DNA from: Rhodanobacter sp.
GTDB taxonomy: Bacteria; Pseudomonadota; Gammaproteobacteria; Xanthomonadales; Rhodanobacteraceae
DNA length: 64,000 bases
NCBI GenBank assembly: GCA_022730075.1
Contig: DZBX01000002.1
Location: 1-64,000, forward strand
Direction of reading: 5' to 3'
The position numbers and the translations under genes are program-made. Position 1 is the stretch's first letter. The number at the start of each line of letters is the position of its first letter. The notes below the pieces were generated by a model. The model was given only the letters and a program-made list of their open reading frames with translations. It was not told the origin of the DNA and made no database searches. Positions 44,349 to 52,032 of the stretch are shown piece by piece.

Positions 44349-45875
44349 TTACTGCCGGCAACTGCTCGGCAGGTAGCGCCGCGGCAAATCCAGCCCCTGG
44401 CAAGTCCAGGCGAGCGTGCCGTCCCGCGCGCGCGGCGCCAGCATCAGCATCTTGCCGCTGATCTGCACGTTCGCGGTGTTGCCGTACTGCACCAGGATAT
44501 TGCCGTCACGCACCGCGACCGCGGCGACATACCTGCCGCTGATGCTGCTCGCCGCCGGCAAGCCCGCGCTGGCGTTGTCGGCAGGATAGCGATGGGTGTT
44601 CGCATAGAACCGCGCCACGTCAGTTCTGGCGCCGCCAGCCAGGGTCAGGCCCTCGGTCACTTGCGCGCGCACAATGTAATTCTGATACGCCGGAATCGCG
44701 ATTGCGGCCAGGATCGGAACGATCAGAAACGCGAACACACCCGCGAACACGATGCCGACAATGGCGCCGGCCGAGAGCCCCGGACGATAGCCGCTACTTG
44801 CCACGGTGCCGCTGCGCAACGCGCTGCGATACCCCGCCAGGCCCTCCCTGCGCACCACAAGCGTGCCGGCGATCATGTCGTGCAATGCCTGCTTGCGCTG
44901 CGTCCAGCCGATCATGAAATAACCGAAAAACAAGATCATCGCCGAAAGATAAGAGGCGAAAAAACGCCCCGTGGCACGTCCGAAACCAATGCGCGCGCCA
45001 TCCAGCGCAGTCACATGCAAGCCCAGCGCCAGCATGCCGGGCGAGGCTTGCAGCCTGGAACTCTGGAACAGGGATGCGTACAGCCAGGCAACACTGATGT
45101 TGATGAAAAACATCAGTACATGCAGACCGGCATATCCGCTCCAGGCAAAATCCCAACCCGCCAGCACCGCAAACGGCGCTCCTGCTGCCGCACTCGCCAG
45201 CGCGACCACGAACATGCTGCCCGCGGACAGAATCAGCCCGTCCAGTATCGCCGCGATCAAGCGCAGCCAGAAGCCGCCATACAGATCGCGGCGCTCATGG
45301 TGCGTTGGCAGCCAGCCGGAGCCAAGAGACGCAGCCGCGGCGACCGGAGTGCCCGCGGCGGGCATCGTGCTATCTGCGCTGACCGCCCACCCGTCAACGG
45401 CTGCGGCTGGCGCGGCATCGGGTGTTACCGGTGCCACAGCGGGGCTGGGATCGCCGGTGTCCAGCGCAAGGTCCAGATCCTTGCCGGCGCGCCAGTCGCT
45501 GGCTGCGATCCACGCTGCATTCGCAGCCAGCGCGCGCACCTTGTCCTGCGCCGGAACGCTGCCGGCGTCCAGTGCCTGCTCGAGCCAGCGTGCACTCAAA
45601 GGCCCGCATACCCGATCCTCATGATGTAACCACACGCGCTCGCCCTGCTCGGGCAGTAGCGCCACTTCAAGGCCAGCCTGTTGCAGGGCATCGGCTTGAC
45701 GCCGTGCTTGCGACTCGTCAACCGGCTTCAGGCTCAGCGGCATGCGGCGCTGCACCTCCGCGAGGAAAACCTCGGGCGATTTGCGCAGCAAACCCGCCGC
45801 ACGTGTCCAGACCTGATCGACGTCCGCACCGCTTTGCACGCGCCCCGTGAGCGTGACCGCGAATTGCATCTCCAT
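44349..45875 (-). CDS. Multidomain membrane protein: GYF-like, RDD and type IV pilin-like domains fused
   Basis: A protein of 508 aa. Residues 1-80 form a small alpha/beta domain. Residues 81-128 resemble a GYF_2/DUF4339 module (VWLHHEDRVCGPLSARWLEQ...AWIAASDW). Residues 200-343 are an RDD domain with several membrane helices (GFWLRLIAAILDGLIL). Residues 370-508 look like a major pilin: helix VPILAAIAIPAYQNYIVRAQ, then VTEGLTLAGGARTDVARFY and the Cys492-Cys506 loop ending YLPSSCRQ. No GFTLIE prepilin peptidase site precedes the helix, so it should stay membrane-anchored. The ATG at 45875 follows AAGGGG by 6 nt. Function unknown. Confidence 0.8.
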   Translation of the reverse strand: MEMQFAVTLTGRVQSGADVDQVWTRAAGLLRKSPEVFLAEVQRRMPLSLKPVDESQARRQADALQQAGLEVALLPEQGERVWLHHEDRVCGPLSARWLEQALDAGSVPAQDKVRALAANAAWIAASDWRAGKDLDLALDTGDPSPAVAPVTPDAAPAAAVDGWAVSADSTMPAAGTPVAAAASLGSGWLPTHHERRDLYGGFWLRLIAAILDGLILSAGSMFVVALASAAAGAPFAVLAGWDFAWSGYAGLHVLMFFINISVAWLYASLFQSSRLQASPGMLALGLHVTALDGARIGFGRATGRFFASYLSAMILFFGYFMIGWTQRKQALHDMIAGTLVVRREGLAGYRSALRSGTVASSGYRPGLSAGAIVGIVFAGVFAFLIVPILAAIAIPAYQNYIVRAQVTEGLTLAGGARTDVARFYANTHRYPADNASAGLPAASSISGRYVAAVAVRDGNILVQYGNTANVQISGKMLMLAPRARDGTLAWTCQGLDLPRRYLPSSCRQ

Positions 45876-45923
45876 GAGATCCCCCTTGTGCGGGCCACCC
45901 GCATCAACGCCTAGAATAGCGCC

Positions 45924-46124
45924 ATGAATCTGCTGCTCAATGGCCAGCCGCATCACTGTGCCGCGCCCTGCAACGTTGCGAAATTGCTCGAAGACGCCGG
46001 TTACGCGCAGCGCCGTGTCGCGGTCGAGGTCAATCGATGCATCGTGCCGCGCTCCGAACACGCCACACACCTGCTCGCCGAAGGCGATCGCGTCGAGATC
46101 GTCCACGCCATCGGCGGTGGGTGA
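45924..46124 (+). CDS. thiS: Sulfur-carrier protein ThiS
   Basis: A protein of 66 aa with a ubiquitin-like beta-grasp fold ending in the flexible Gly-Gly-Gly that is adenylated and thiocarboxylated to deliver sulfur to the thiazole of thiamin. MNLLLNGQPHHC and LAEGDRVEIVHAIGGG are typical. The usual downstream thiG is not present here; a strong hairpin follows the stop codon immediately. It is divergent from the RDD-pilin fusion gene, with 48 nt between the starts. No TPP riboswitch is visible in the short leader. Confidence 0.9.
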   Translation: MNLLLNGQPHHCAAPCNVAKLLEDAGYAQRRVAVEVNRCIVPRSEHATHLLAEGDRVEIVHAIGGG

Positions 46125-46167
46125 GCACTGGCGTTTGCGATCTGCCAGCGGCAGATCGCGCCAGTGC
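46125..46167 (+). terminator. Long stem-loop directly after thiS
   Basis: GCACTGGC pairs with GCCAGTGC and, after a 4-nt bulge on one side, GCGATCTGCC pairs with GGCAGATCGC around a 3-nt loop: 18 base pairs in total. It starts at the base following the thiS stop. There is no U-tract. The following stretch to 46345 shows no gene. Confidence 0.7.
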
Positions 46168-46345
46168 GACGTGCGTGCAGGAGCAACGCACGAACGCCGC
46201 AGGCGGCCCGCAGGGTAAGCGCCATGGACGACGCGCATCACGCCCGAGGCAGGATGCCTTGGGCCGGGCTTGCGCGCGACGCGAAGCAGCGCATCCGCGC
46301 CTCTACCCCACTGCTATGCTCGTCCCCTTTGTGGCGGAGGCGTGC

Positions 46346-46789
46346 ATGACCCAAGGCAGCAAGGCAGTAGCGTGGTTGAATCTGGCCTTCGGCACGCTCA
46401 ACGTGGTGCTCGGCGCGCTGGCGCTGGCGGCGGTGTGGGCGTTCGCGGCGATGTTCAGCCAACGCACGCTGGCGCCGGCAGCCTTGCTGCTGGGATTGGG
46501 TACGGGTTTGCTTGCGCGCGCGTCGTTGCCGCAGGCGCGACGCTACGCGGCGTTGTTGGCACTCGCGGCCACGTTCGCCGCAGCGTATTACCAGCAGATC
46601 CTGATGGCGGCGGTGCGCATCGCCGGCACGCTCGGCGTGCCGCTGCTCGCGGCGCTGCGCGAGAGCGGGCTGGGCATGCTCGCGCTGCTGGCGCGCATGG
46701 CGATGAGCAGCTCCTTGCTGGCCTGGATCGGCGCCGGCATGGCGCTGGCCGCGCTGGCCGCATGGCCGTTCAATCGTCGAGGTTCTTGA
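46346..46789 (+). CDS. Small hydrophobic membrane protein of unknown function
   Basis: A protein of 147 aa with about four predicted membrane helices (for example LNLAFGTLNVVLGALALAAVWAF and LLALAATFAAAYYQQI). No family was recognised. The ATG at 46346 has GCGGAGG at 46333-46339, a good Shine-Dalgarno at 6 nt spacing, which supports real translation. The 3' end overlaps the convergent pntB stop by 20 nt. Confidence 0.6.
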   Translation: MTQGSKAVAWLNLAFGTLNVVLGALALAAVWAFAAMFSQRTLAPAALLLGLGTGLLARASLPQARRYAALLALAATFAAAYYQQILMAAVRIAGTLGVPLLAALRESGLGMLALLARMAMSSSLLAWIGAGMALAALAAWPFNRRGS

Positions 46790-48239
46790 TCTCGCTGACC
46801 AGCCTGGCGGCCACGCTTTGCCCATCGCCGTACAGCATGCGCGCGTTGTCGGCGTAGAACAGCGCGTTCTCGATGCCGGCGAAGCCGGTGCCGCGCCCGC
46901 GCTTGATCACGATCACGTTCTTCGCATTGGCCACATCCAGAATCGGCATGCCGTAGATCGGCGAGGCGGGGTCGGTCCTGGCCACCGGATTGACCACGTC
47001 GTTGGCGCCGATCACCAGCACCACATCGGTGGCGGGAAACTCGGGGTTGATGTCGTCCATGTCGGCGATCAGATCGTAGGGCACGCCGGCTTCGGCCAGC
47101 AGCACATTCATGTGCCCGGGCATGCGTCCGGCCACCGGGTGGATGGCGAACTTCACCTTGACCCTGCGCGCGATCAGCGCCTGCGCGAACTCCCACACCT
47201 TGTGCTGCGCCTGCGCCACGGCCATGCCGTAGCCGGGCACGATCACCACGCGTTCGGCGTAGGCCATCATCACCGCGGCATCAGCCGCCTCGATGGGTTT
47301 CTGCGCGCCGGCGATGGCCTGTGCATCGGATCCCGCCGTGCCAGCGCCGAAACTGCCGAACAGCACATTGCCGATCGAGCGGTTCATGGCCTTGGCCATG
47401 AGCTGGGTGAGCAGGGTGCCGGCCGCGCCCACCACCATGCCGGCGATGATCATCAGCTCGTTGTGCAGCACGAAGCCTTCGAAGGCCACGGCCAGCCCGG
47501 TGAAGGCGTTGTACAGCGAGATCACCACCGGCATGTCGGCGCCGCCGATGGGCAGCGTCATCAGCAAGCCAAAGGCCAGCGCCAGCGCGAAGAACACCAC
47601 CACCATGGTGGTGCCCGCGCTGTGCGGCATCGCGATCAGCAGCGCGCCTGCCAGCAGCGCGCCGAGCAGGGCCAGCAGGTTGATGCCTTGTTGCCCGGCG
47701 AACACGAAGCGCCGGTCCATCCAGCCCTGCAATTTGGCGAAGGCGATCAGCGAGCCTGAAAACGACACCGCGCCGATCAGCGCCCCGACCACCGCCAGCA
47801 CCAGCTGCGGCAGTGGCGGTGCGGGCGGCAGCGTCCTGATCGCCAGCACCGGCGCGCCGCCGAAATGCAACGCCGCCAGCACCACCTCGCCGCCGCCGCT
47901 GAAGCGCAGCAGTTCGGTGGCGCCGATCGCCGCCGCCGCGCCGCCACCCATGCCGTTGTACAGGGCCACCATCTGCGGCATGTTGGTCATCGCCACGCGC
48001 TTGCCCGACACCCACGCGGCGGCCACGCCGATGACCAGCGCCAGACCGATCAGCGCCAGGTTCTGCATGCCGGGCAGGAAAAACGTGACCAGCACCGCCA
48101 GCAGCATGCCGACGCCCGCCCACAGGATGCCGCCGCGCGCGGTGCGCGGCGAACTCATGCGCTTGAGGCCGAGGATGAACAGCAGCGCCGCGATGAAATA
48201 GCTGGCGCTGATCAGATGCGTGAGCCAGGCGCCGGTCAT
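46770..48239 (-). CDS. pntB: NAD(P) transhydrogenase subunit beta
   Basis: A protein of 489 aa. The N-terminal half holds about nine membrane helices of the proton channel (domain II). The C-terminal domain III binds NADP(H): VVIVPGYGMAVAQAQHKVW, RMPGHMNVLLAEAGVPYD, DVVLVIGANDVVNPVA and GRGTGFAGIENALFY. With PntAA and PntAB it couples hydride transfer from NADH to NADP+ to proton entry, supplying NADPH. Its ATG overlaps the pntAB stop by one base (TGATG). Confidence 0.96.
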   Translation of the reverse strand: MTGAWLTHLISASYFIAALLFILGLKRMSSPRTARGGILWAGVGMLLAVLVTFFLPGMQNLALIGLALVIGVAAAWVSGKRVAMTNMPQMVALYNGMGGGAAAAIGATELLRFSGGGEVVLAALHFGGAPVLAIRTLPPAPPLPQLVLAVVGALIGAVSFSGSLIAFAKLQGWMDRRFVFAGQQGINLLALLGALLAGALLIAMPHSAGTTMVVVFFALALAFGLLMTLPIGGADMPVVISLYNAFTGLAVAFEGFVLHNELMIIAGMVVGAAGTLLTQLMAKAMNRSIGNVLFGSFGAGTAGSDAQAIAGAQKPIEAADAAVMMAYAERVVIVPGYGMAVAQAQHKVWEFAQALIARRVKVKFAIHPVAGRMPGHMNVLLAEAGVPYDLIADMDDINPEFPATDVVLVIGANDVVNPVARTDPASPIYGMPILDVANAKNVIVIKRGRGTGFAGIENALFYADNARMLYGDGQSVAARLVSEIKNLDD

Positions 48240-48532
48240 CACTTGCCCTCCTCGCGCTTGCTCGACTTGAACATCTCCAGCATGCGTTCGGTCACCACGT
48301 AGCCGCCGGCGGCGTTGCCCGCGCCCAGCAGCACCGCGATGAAGCCGATAGCCTGCTCCAGCGGCGTATGCGCGTGGCCCAGGGCCACCATCGCGCCGAC
48401 CAGCACGATGCCGTGGATGAAGTTGGAGCCGGACATCAGCGGTGTGTGCAGGATCACCGGTACGCGCGCGATGATCTCGTAGCCGGTGAAGGCCGCCAGC
48501 ATGAACACGTACAGCACCAGAAAACCATCCAT
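48239..48532 (-). CDS. pntAB: NAD(P) transhydrogenase subunit alpha part 2 (membrane)
   Basis: A protein of 97 aa with three membrane helices (FLVLYVFMLAAFTGYEI, NFIHGIVLVGAMVALGHA and AIGFIAVLLGAGNAAGGYV) corresponding to the C-terminal membrane portion of E. coli PntA. This split form is usual in xanthomonads and alphaproteobacteria. Its partner pntAA would normally lie directly upstream but is 1.7 kb away, beyond an oppositely oriented sigma-factor operon, so this gene must have its own promoter in 48533-48661. Confidence 0.93.
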   Translation of the reverse strand: MDGFLVLYVFMLAAFTGYEIIARVPVILHTPLMSGSNFIHGIVLVGAMVALGHAHTPLEQAIGFIAVLLGAGNAAGGYVVTERMLEMFKSSKREEGK

Positions 48533-48661
48533 CCCACATCCCCCGCGCGCCAGGAATCCGCTGCATCATACGCAGGCCGGTCAACCGCGGGGAAGCTGGC
48601 GCGTTGTCGATACTGTCGAAGCAGGCGCGGGCCATGGCAACAGCACGCGCCGGAGCCGGGA

Positions 48662-49255
48662 ATGGATGACATGAACCTCGCCGCCGCGCTGCACCCCGAA
48701 GGCTTGGCCGTGCCGCGCGCTGTCGAACTGCCGGCGACCATGGAGGCGTTTCTGGCGCAGGTGCAGCGGCGTGCGTTTCGCGTCGCCGAGATGGGCCTGG
48801 GCAATGCCGATGACGCGCTCGATGCAGTGCAGGACGCCATGTTGCGCCTGCACCAGCATTACCGGCAGCACCCGGCACAGGAATGGTCGCCGCTGTTCTG
48901 GGGCATCCTGCGCCGCCGCATCACCGACCTGCAGCGGCGGCGCAAGGTGCGCAGCATCGTGGTCGGCTGGCTGGGCACGGCAGGCGAGGATGGCGAGGAC
49001 GGGCCGGTGTGGGAACCCGCTGATGCGCTGGCCGATCCGGCCCGCGCGATCGCCGGTCGCGCCGCCTACGCGGATCTGTCGCGCGCGGTGCGGGCGCTGC
49101 CGCGGCGCCAGCGCGAGGCCTTCATGCTGCGCGTGCTCGAGGGCCTCGATGTTGCGGCCACCGCGCAGGCCATGGGCTGCTCGGACGGCAGCGTGAAAAC
49201 CCATTTATCGCGCGCCATGGAGGCGCTGCGGCACAAACTGGAGGACTGGAGATGA
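48662..49255 (+). CDS. ECF-type RNA polymerase sigma factor
   Basis: A protein of 197 aa. Region 2 includes GNADDALDAVQDAMLRLHQHY and FWGILRRRITDLQRRRK; region 4 is AVRALPRRQREAFMLRVLEGLDVAATAQAMGCSDGSVKTHLSRAMEALR, with the HTH. It is the first gene of a three-gene operon with ATGA overlaps. The ATG at 48662 has GGAG at 48652-48655; a second ATG at 48671 is possible. It shares its upstream region divergently with pntAB. Confidence 0.9.
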   Translation: MDDMNLAAALHPEGLAVPRAVELPATMEAFLAQVQRRAFRVAEMGLGNADDALDAVQDAMLRLHQHYRQHPAQEWSPLFWGILRRRITDLQRRRKVRSIVVGWLGTAGEDGEDGPVWEPADALADPARAIAGRAAYADLSRAVRALPRRQREAFMLRVLEGLDVAATAQAMGCSDGSVKTHLSRAMEALRHKLEDWR

Positions 49256-49662
49256 AACCAGACACGACCGCTGACCTGGACAAAAACCATCCACGCCGCA
49301 CCGAGGCCGATCTAGCCGCGCGCGCGCACGCACTGTTCGGCAGTGCCAGCGAACACATCGACGGCGACACGCTGCGCCGGCTGCGCGCCGCGCGCGTGAC
49401 CGCGCTCGGCACGCCGCGCCGGCGCAATCTGCTGCCGGTGCTGGTGCCCGCGGGCGCACTGGCTGCCGCTGCGCTGGCGCTGGCCGTGGTCTGGCATCCG
49501 CTGCGCGCGCCAGGCAGTGCGCCGGCGGTTGCAGGGACTGGCGCCTTGCTGGCCAGCGCCAACAGCAGCGAGGTCGACATGGCGCAGAATCTCGACTTTT
49601 ACGGCTGGCTTGCCAGCCAGCCGCAACCCGCACAGGCCGCGCAGGCCACGAGCGTGCAATGA
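49252..49662 (+). CDS. Single-pass membrane protein, likely anti-sigma factor
   Basis: A protein of 136 aa. The N-terminal ~60 residues are charged and cytoplasmic, one helix spans ~60-80 (LLPVLVPAGALAAAALALAVVW), and a short periplasmic tail follows (DMAQNLDFYGWLASQ). It overlaps the sigma gene by 4 nt and the DUF3106 gene by 4 nt. Position and topology suggest the anti-sigma factor of the adjacent ECF sigma; no ZAS cysteine motif is present, so this is inference. Confidence 0.65.
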   Translation: MKPDTTADLDKNHPRRTEADLAARAHALFGSASEHIDGDTLRRLRAARVTALGTPRRRNLLPVLVPAGALAAAALALAVVWHPLRAPGSAPAVAGTGALLASANSSEVDMAQNLDFYGWLASQPQPAQAAQATSVQ

Positions 49663-50168
49663 AACCGCATGCACGGCTGATCGCTGCAGCAATACTGACC
49701 GGGGTCGTCGCGCTGGTACCGGCGCTGGTCAGCGCGCAGCCCGCGCCCGCGCCGCAATGGCGGCAGCTCGATGCCGAGCAGCAGCGCCTGCTGGCGCCGT
49801 TCCGCGAGCACTGGGACCGCATGCCGCCGGCGCGCCGCCAGCAACTGCTGCTGCGTGAGCACAACTGGCAGCACCTGCCGCCGCAGCGCCAGCGGCAGAT
49901 CGACCAGCGCATCGAACACTGGCAGCACATGAGCCCCGAGCAGCGCCTGCGCCTGCGCGAAAATCTGCAGCGCCTGCGCGAGATGAGCCCGCAGCAACGC
50001 CAGCGGCTGCGCGAGGCCTATGCGCGGTTCCAGCGCATGAGTCCGGAAGAGCGCCAGGCATTGCGCCAGCGCTGGCAGCATATGAGTCCCGCGCAGCGCG
50101 CGCAGTGGCTGCATGAGCGCGCGTCGCCGCCGCGCGCTGGCGGCCGCCGCCGCGACGGCCCGGGCTGA
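49659..50168 (+). CDS. Exported DUF3106 protein
   Basis: A protein of 169 aa with a signal peptide (residues 1-26, ending VSAQP) and a strongly repetitive helical body of RM[SP]PEQRQxLRxR-like units (for example WQHMSPEQRLRLRENLQRL and FQRMSPEERQALRQRWQ), which is DUF3106. The repeat resembles the CpxP/Spy-type LTxxQ helices, so a periplasmic stress sensor or chaperone feeding back on the sigma factor is plausible but unproven. The TGA is part of a dispersed hairpin repeat. Confidence 0.85.
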   Translation: MKPHARLIAAAILTGVVALVPALVSAQPAPAPQWRQLDAEQQRLLAPFREHWDRMPPARRQQLLLREHNWQHLPPQRQRQIDQRIEHWQHMSPEQRLRLRENLQRLREMSPQQRQRLREAYARFQRMSPEERQALRQRWQHMSPAQRAQWLHERASPPRAGGRRRDGPG

Positions 50169-50199
50169 GAGGCTGTGAATTTTCACAGGCTCTGAGCGC
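50165..50199 (+). repeat. Stop-codon hairpin element, copy B (DUF3106 3' end)
   Basis: The sequence reads CTGAGAGGCTGTGAATTTTC followed by ACAGGCTCTGAGCGC. AGAGGCTGTGAA pairs with TTCACAGGCTCT with one G-G mismatch. The TGA at 50166-50168 is the stop codon of the DUF3106 gene. The pntAA stop lies 26 nt downstream on the other strand. Confidence 0.75.
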
Positions 50200-50224
50200 A
50201 GCGCACGCGCATCGCGGTGTCGAA

Positions 50225-51328
50225 TCACTCAGTGAACTTCACCGCCGCGTCCTGCACCACGCAGCTCTGCGCCAGCAGCTCGTCGCTGAAATCCGGCGCC
50301 AGCGCGCCGTCCTTGTTCACCAGCAGCTCGACGAAATGCGCGAAGTTGCGCGCGATCATCTCGCTGGCGTGCAGCGGATGCCCCGCCGCCATGTTCAGCG
50401 GTCCGAGTATGCTGATGCCATTGTGCTCGACGCGCTCGCCGGGTCGCGTCAGCTCGCAATTGCCGCCGCTCTCGGCGGCCAGGTCAACGATGATCGCGCC
50501 CGGCTTCATGCCGGCGACCATGGCCGCGGTGACGATGCGCGGCGCGGCGCGGCCGGGTACCGCCGCGGTGGTGATCAGCGCGTCGATATTGCGCAGGTGT
50601 TCGCTTAGTGCCTGCTGCTGACGCGCGCGCTCCTCGGTGGACAGCTCGCGCGCATAACCGCCGCTGCCGCTGGCGCTGACGCCGAGTTCGAGAAACTTGG
50701 CGCCCAGTGACTGCACCTGCTCGCGCGTTTCCGGGCGCACGTCGAAACCCTCGACCTGCGCCCCCAGCCGCCGCGCCGTGGCCAGAGCCTGCAGGCCAGC
50801 GACACCGGCGCCGATTACCAGCACCCGACTGGGGCGGATGGTGCCGGCCGCCGTGGTCAGCATCGGGAAAAACCGCGGCGCGGCTTCGGCCGCCAGCAGC
50901 ACGGCACGGTAACCGGCCACCGCCGCCTGCGAGGACAGCGTATCCATGGCCTGCGCGCGCGTGCTGCGCGGCAATCGCTCCAGCGCGAATGCGGTGATCT
51001 GGCGCTGCGCCAGCGCGGCCAGGCGTGTGGCGGCGCCGTAGGGGCGCAGTTGCCCGACCAGCGTGGCGCCGGGACGCATGGCGGCAACCGTCGCGTCGCT
51101 GGGCGGCAGCACGCACAGCAGGATGTCGGCGGCGGCGGCCACGTTTGCGGCATCGCCCCATTCAATTCCGGAGTAACTGGCGTCGGGAAAGCTTGCGCTG
51201 TCGCCGGCGCCGTGCTCGAGCAGCACGCGCAGACCGCGCGCGGCGTACTTTTTCGCGGTTTCCGGCGTGATCGCCACGCGCCGCTCGCCGGCGGCGGTTT
51301 CGCGCAAGGCTGCGATGGTGATCGGCAT
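50225..51328 (-). CDS. pntAA: NAD(P) transhydrogenase subunit alpha part 1 (NAD-binding)
   Basis: A protein of 367 aa, soluble domain I of the transhydrogenase, homologous to alanine dehydrogenase: ALRETAAGERRVAITPETAKKY at the N-terminus, the RQD-type loop RSTRAQAMDTLSSQAAVAGY and the NAD-binding VLVIGAGVAGLQALATARRL. Its start has GGAGA about 8 nt upstream. It is transcribed toward pntAB-pntB but separated from them by the ECF operon on the opposite strand. Confidence 0.95.
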   Translation of the reverse strand: MPITIAALRETAAGERRVAITPETAKKYAARGLRVLLEHGAGDSASFPDASYSGIEWGDAANVAAAADILLCVLPPSDATVAAMRPGATLVGQLRPYGAATRLAALAQRQITAFALERLPRSTRAQAMDTLSSQAAVAGYRAVLLAAEAAPRFFPMLTTAAGTIRPSRVLVIGAGVAGLQALATARRLGAQVEGFDVRPETREQVQSLGAKFLELGVSASGSGGYARELSTEERARQQQALSEHLRNIDALITTAAVPGRAAPRIVTAAMVAGMKPGAIIVDLAAESGGNCELTRPGERVEHNGISILGPLNMAAGHPLHASEMIARNFAHFVELLVNKDGALAPDFSDELLAQSCVVQDAAVKFTE

Positions 51329-51438
51329 GCTGGCTCTCCCCGGATCGTTGCCGAATGCTAGCAGGCTGCATGCGCGGCGGATGCGGATCGCCGCGCCGGT
51401 TCGGCAGATCTGCGCGCGTGTCCACTAGACTGCGCGTC

Positions 51439-52032
51439 ATGTCCGAATCCCGTCAGGCCGATGCGGCCGTACAGCAGTTCCTTGACGCACGGCGCTCGAT
51501 CCCGGCCCGTCTTCTGTCGATGCCTGGCCCCGATGCCGCGCAGCGCGCGTGGCTGCTCGAACACGCGTTGCGCGTGCCGGACCACGGTGCGCTGACGCCG
51601 TGGCGGCTGATCAGTCTGGAAGGTGCGGCCAAGCTGCGCTTTGGCGAGCACCTCGCGGCGCTGGCGCTGGCCCGGGATGCGGCGTTGCCGCAAGACAAGC
51701 GCGACAAGGAACGCCTGCGCTACACGCACGCGCCCTGGGTGCTGGTGGTGGTGGCGCGCATCGACGCGGCGCACGCGAAGATTCCGGCGCAGGAGCAGCT
51801 GCTGTCGGCTGGCTGCGTGGCCTACAACCTGCTGCTCGGTGCGCAGGCGCTGGGTTTCGGCGCGCAATGGCTGACCGGCTGGGCGGCATACGATGCGCGG
51901 GTCGCCGCGCTGCTCGGACTGGCCGCGGATGAGCGCGTGATCGGCTTCGTGCACATCGGCAGCGTGACCAGCGAAACCGCCGCGCGCGCGCGCCCGGCGC
52001 ACGCAGCCAAGGTCAGTGCGTGGACGGGTTGA
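51439..52032 (+). CDS. Nitroreductase-family protein (YdjA-like)
   Basis: A protein of 197 aa with the compact FMN-binding nitroreductase fold: RRSIPARLLSMPGP, then ALRVPDHGALTPWRL near the flavin phosphate, and GCVAYNLLLGAQALGFGAQWLTGW for dimer and flavin contacts. It is most like the small YdjA subgroup. It probably reduces nitro or quinone compounds with NAD(P)H; the substrate is unknown. The 3' end overlaps the exonuclease gene by 13 nt. Confidence 0.88.
   Translation: MSESRQADAAVQQFLDARRSIPARLLSMPGPDAAQRAWLLEHALRVPDHGALTPWRLISLEGAAKLRFGEHLAALALARDAALPQDKRDKERLRYTHAPWVLVVVARIDAAHAKIPAQEQLLSAGCVAYNLLLGAQALGFGAQWLTGWAAYDARVAALLGLAADERVIGFVHIGSVTSETAARARPAHAAKVSAWTG

Noticed and set aside
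45876-45923. The thiS leader, checked for a TPP riboswitch
   Set aside because: The leader is only 48 nt and shared with a divergent gene; no THI-box sequence is visible.
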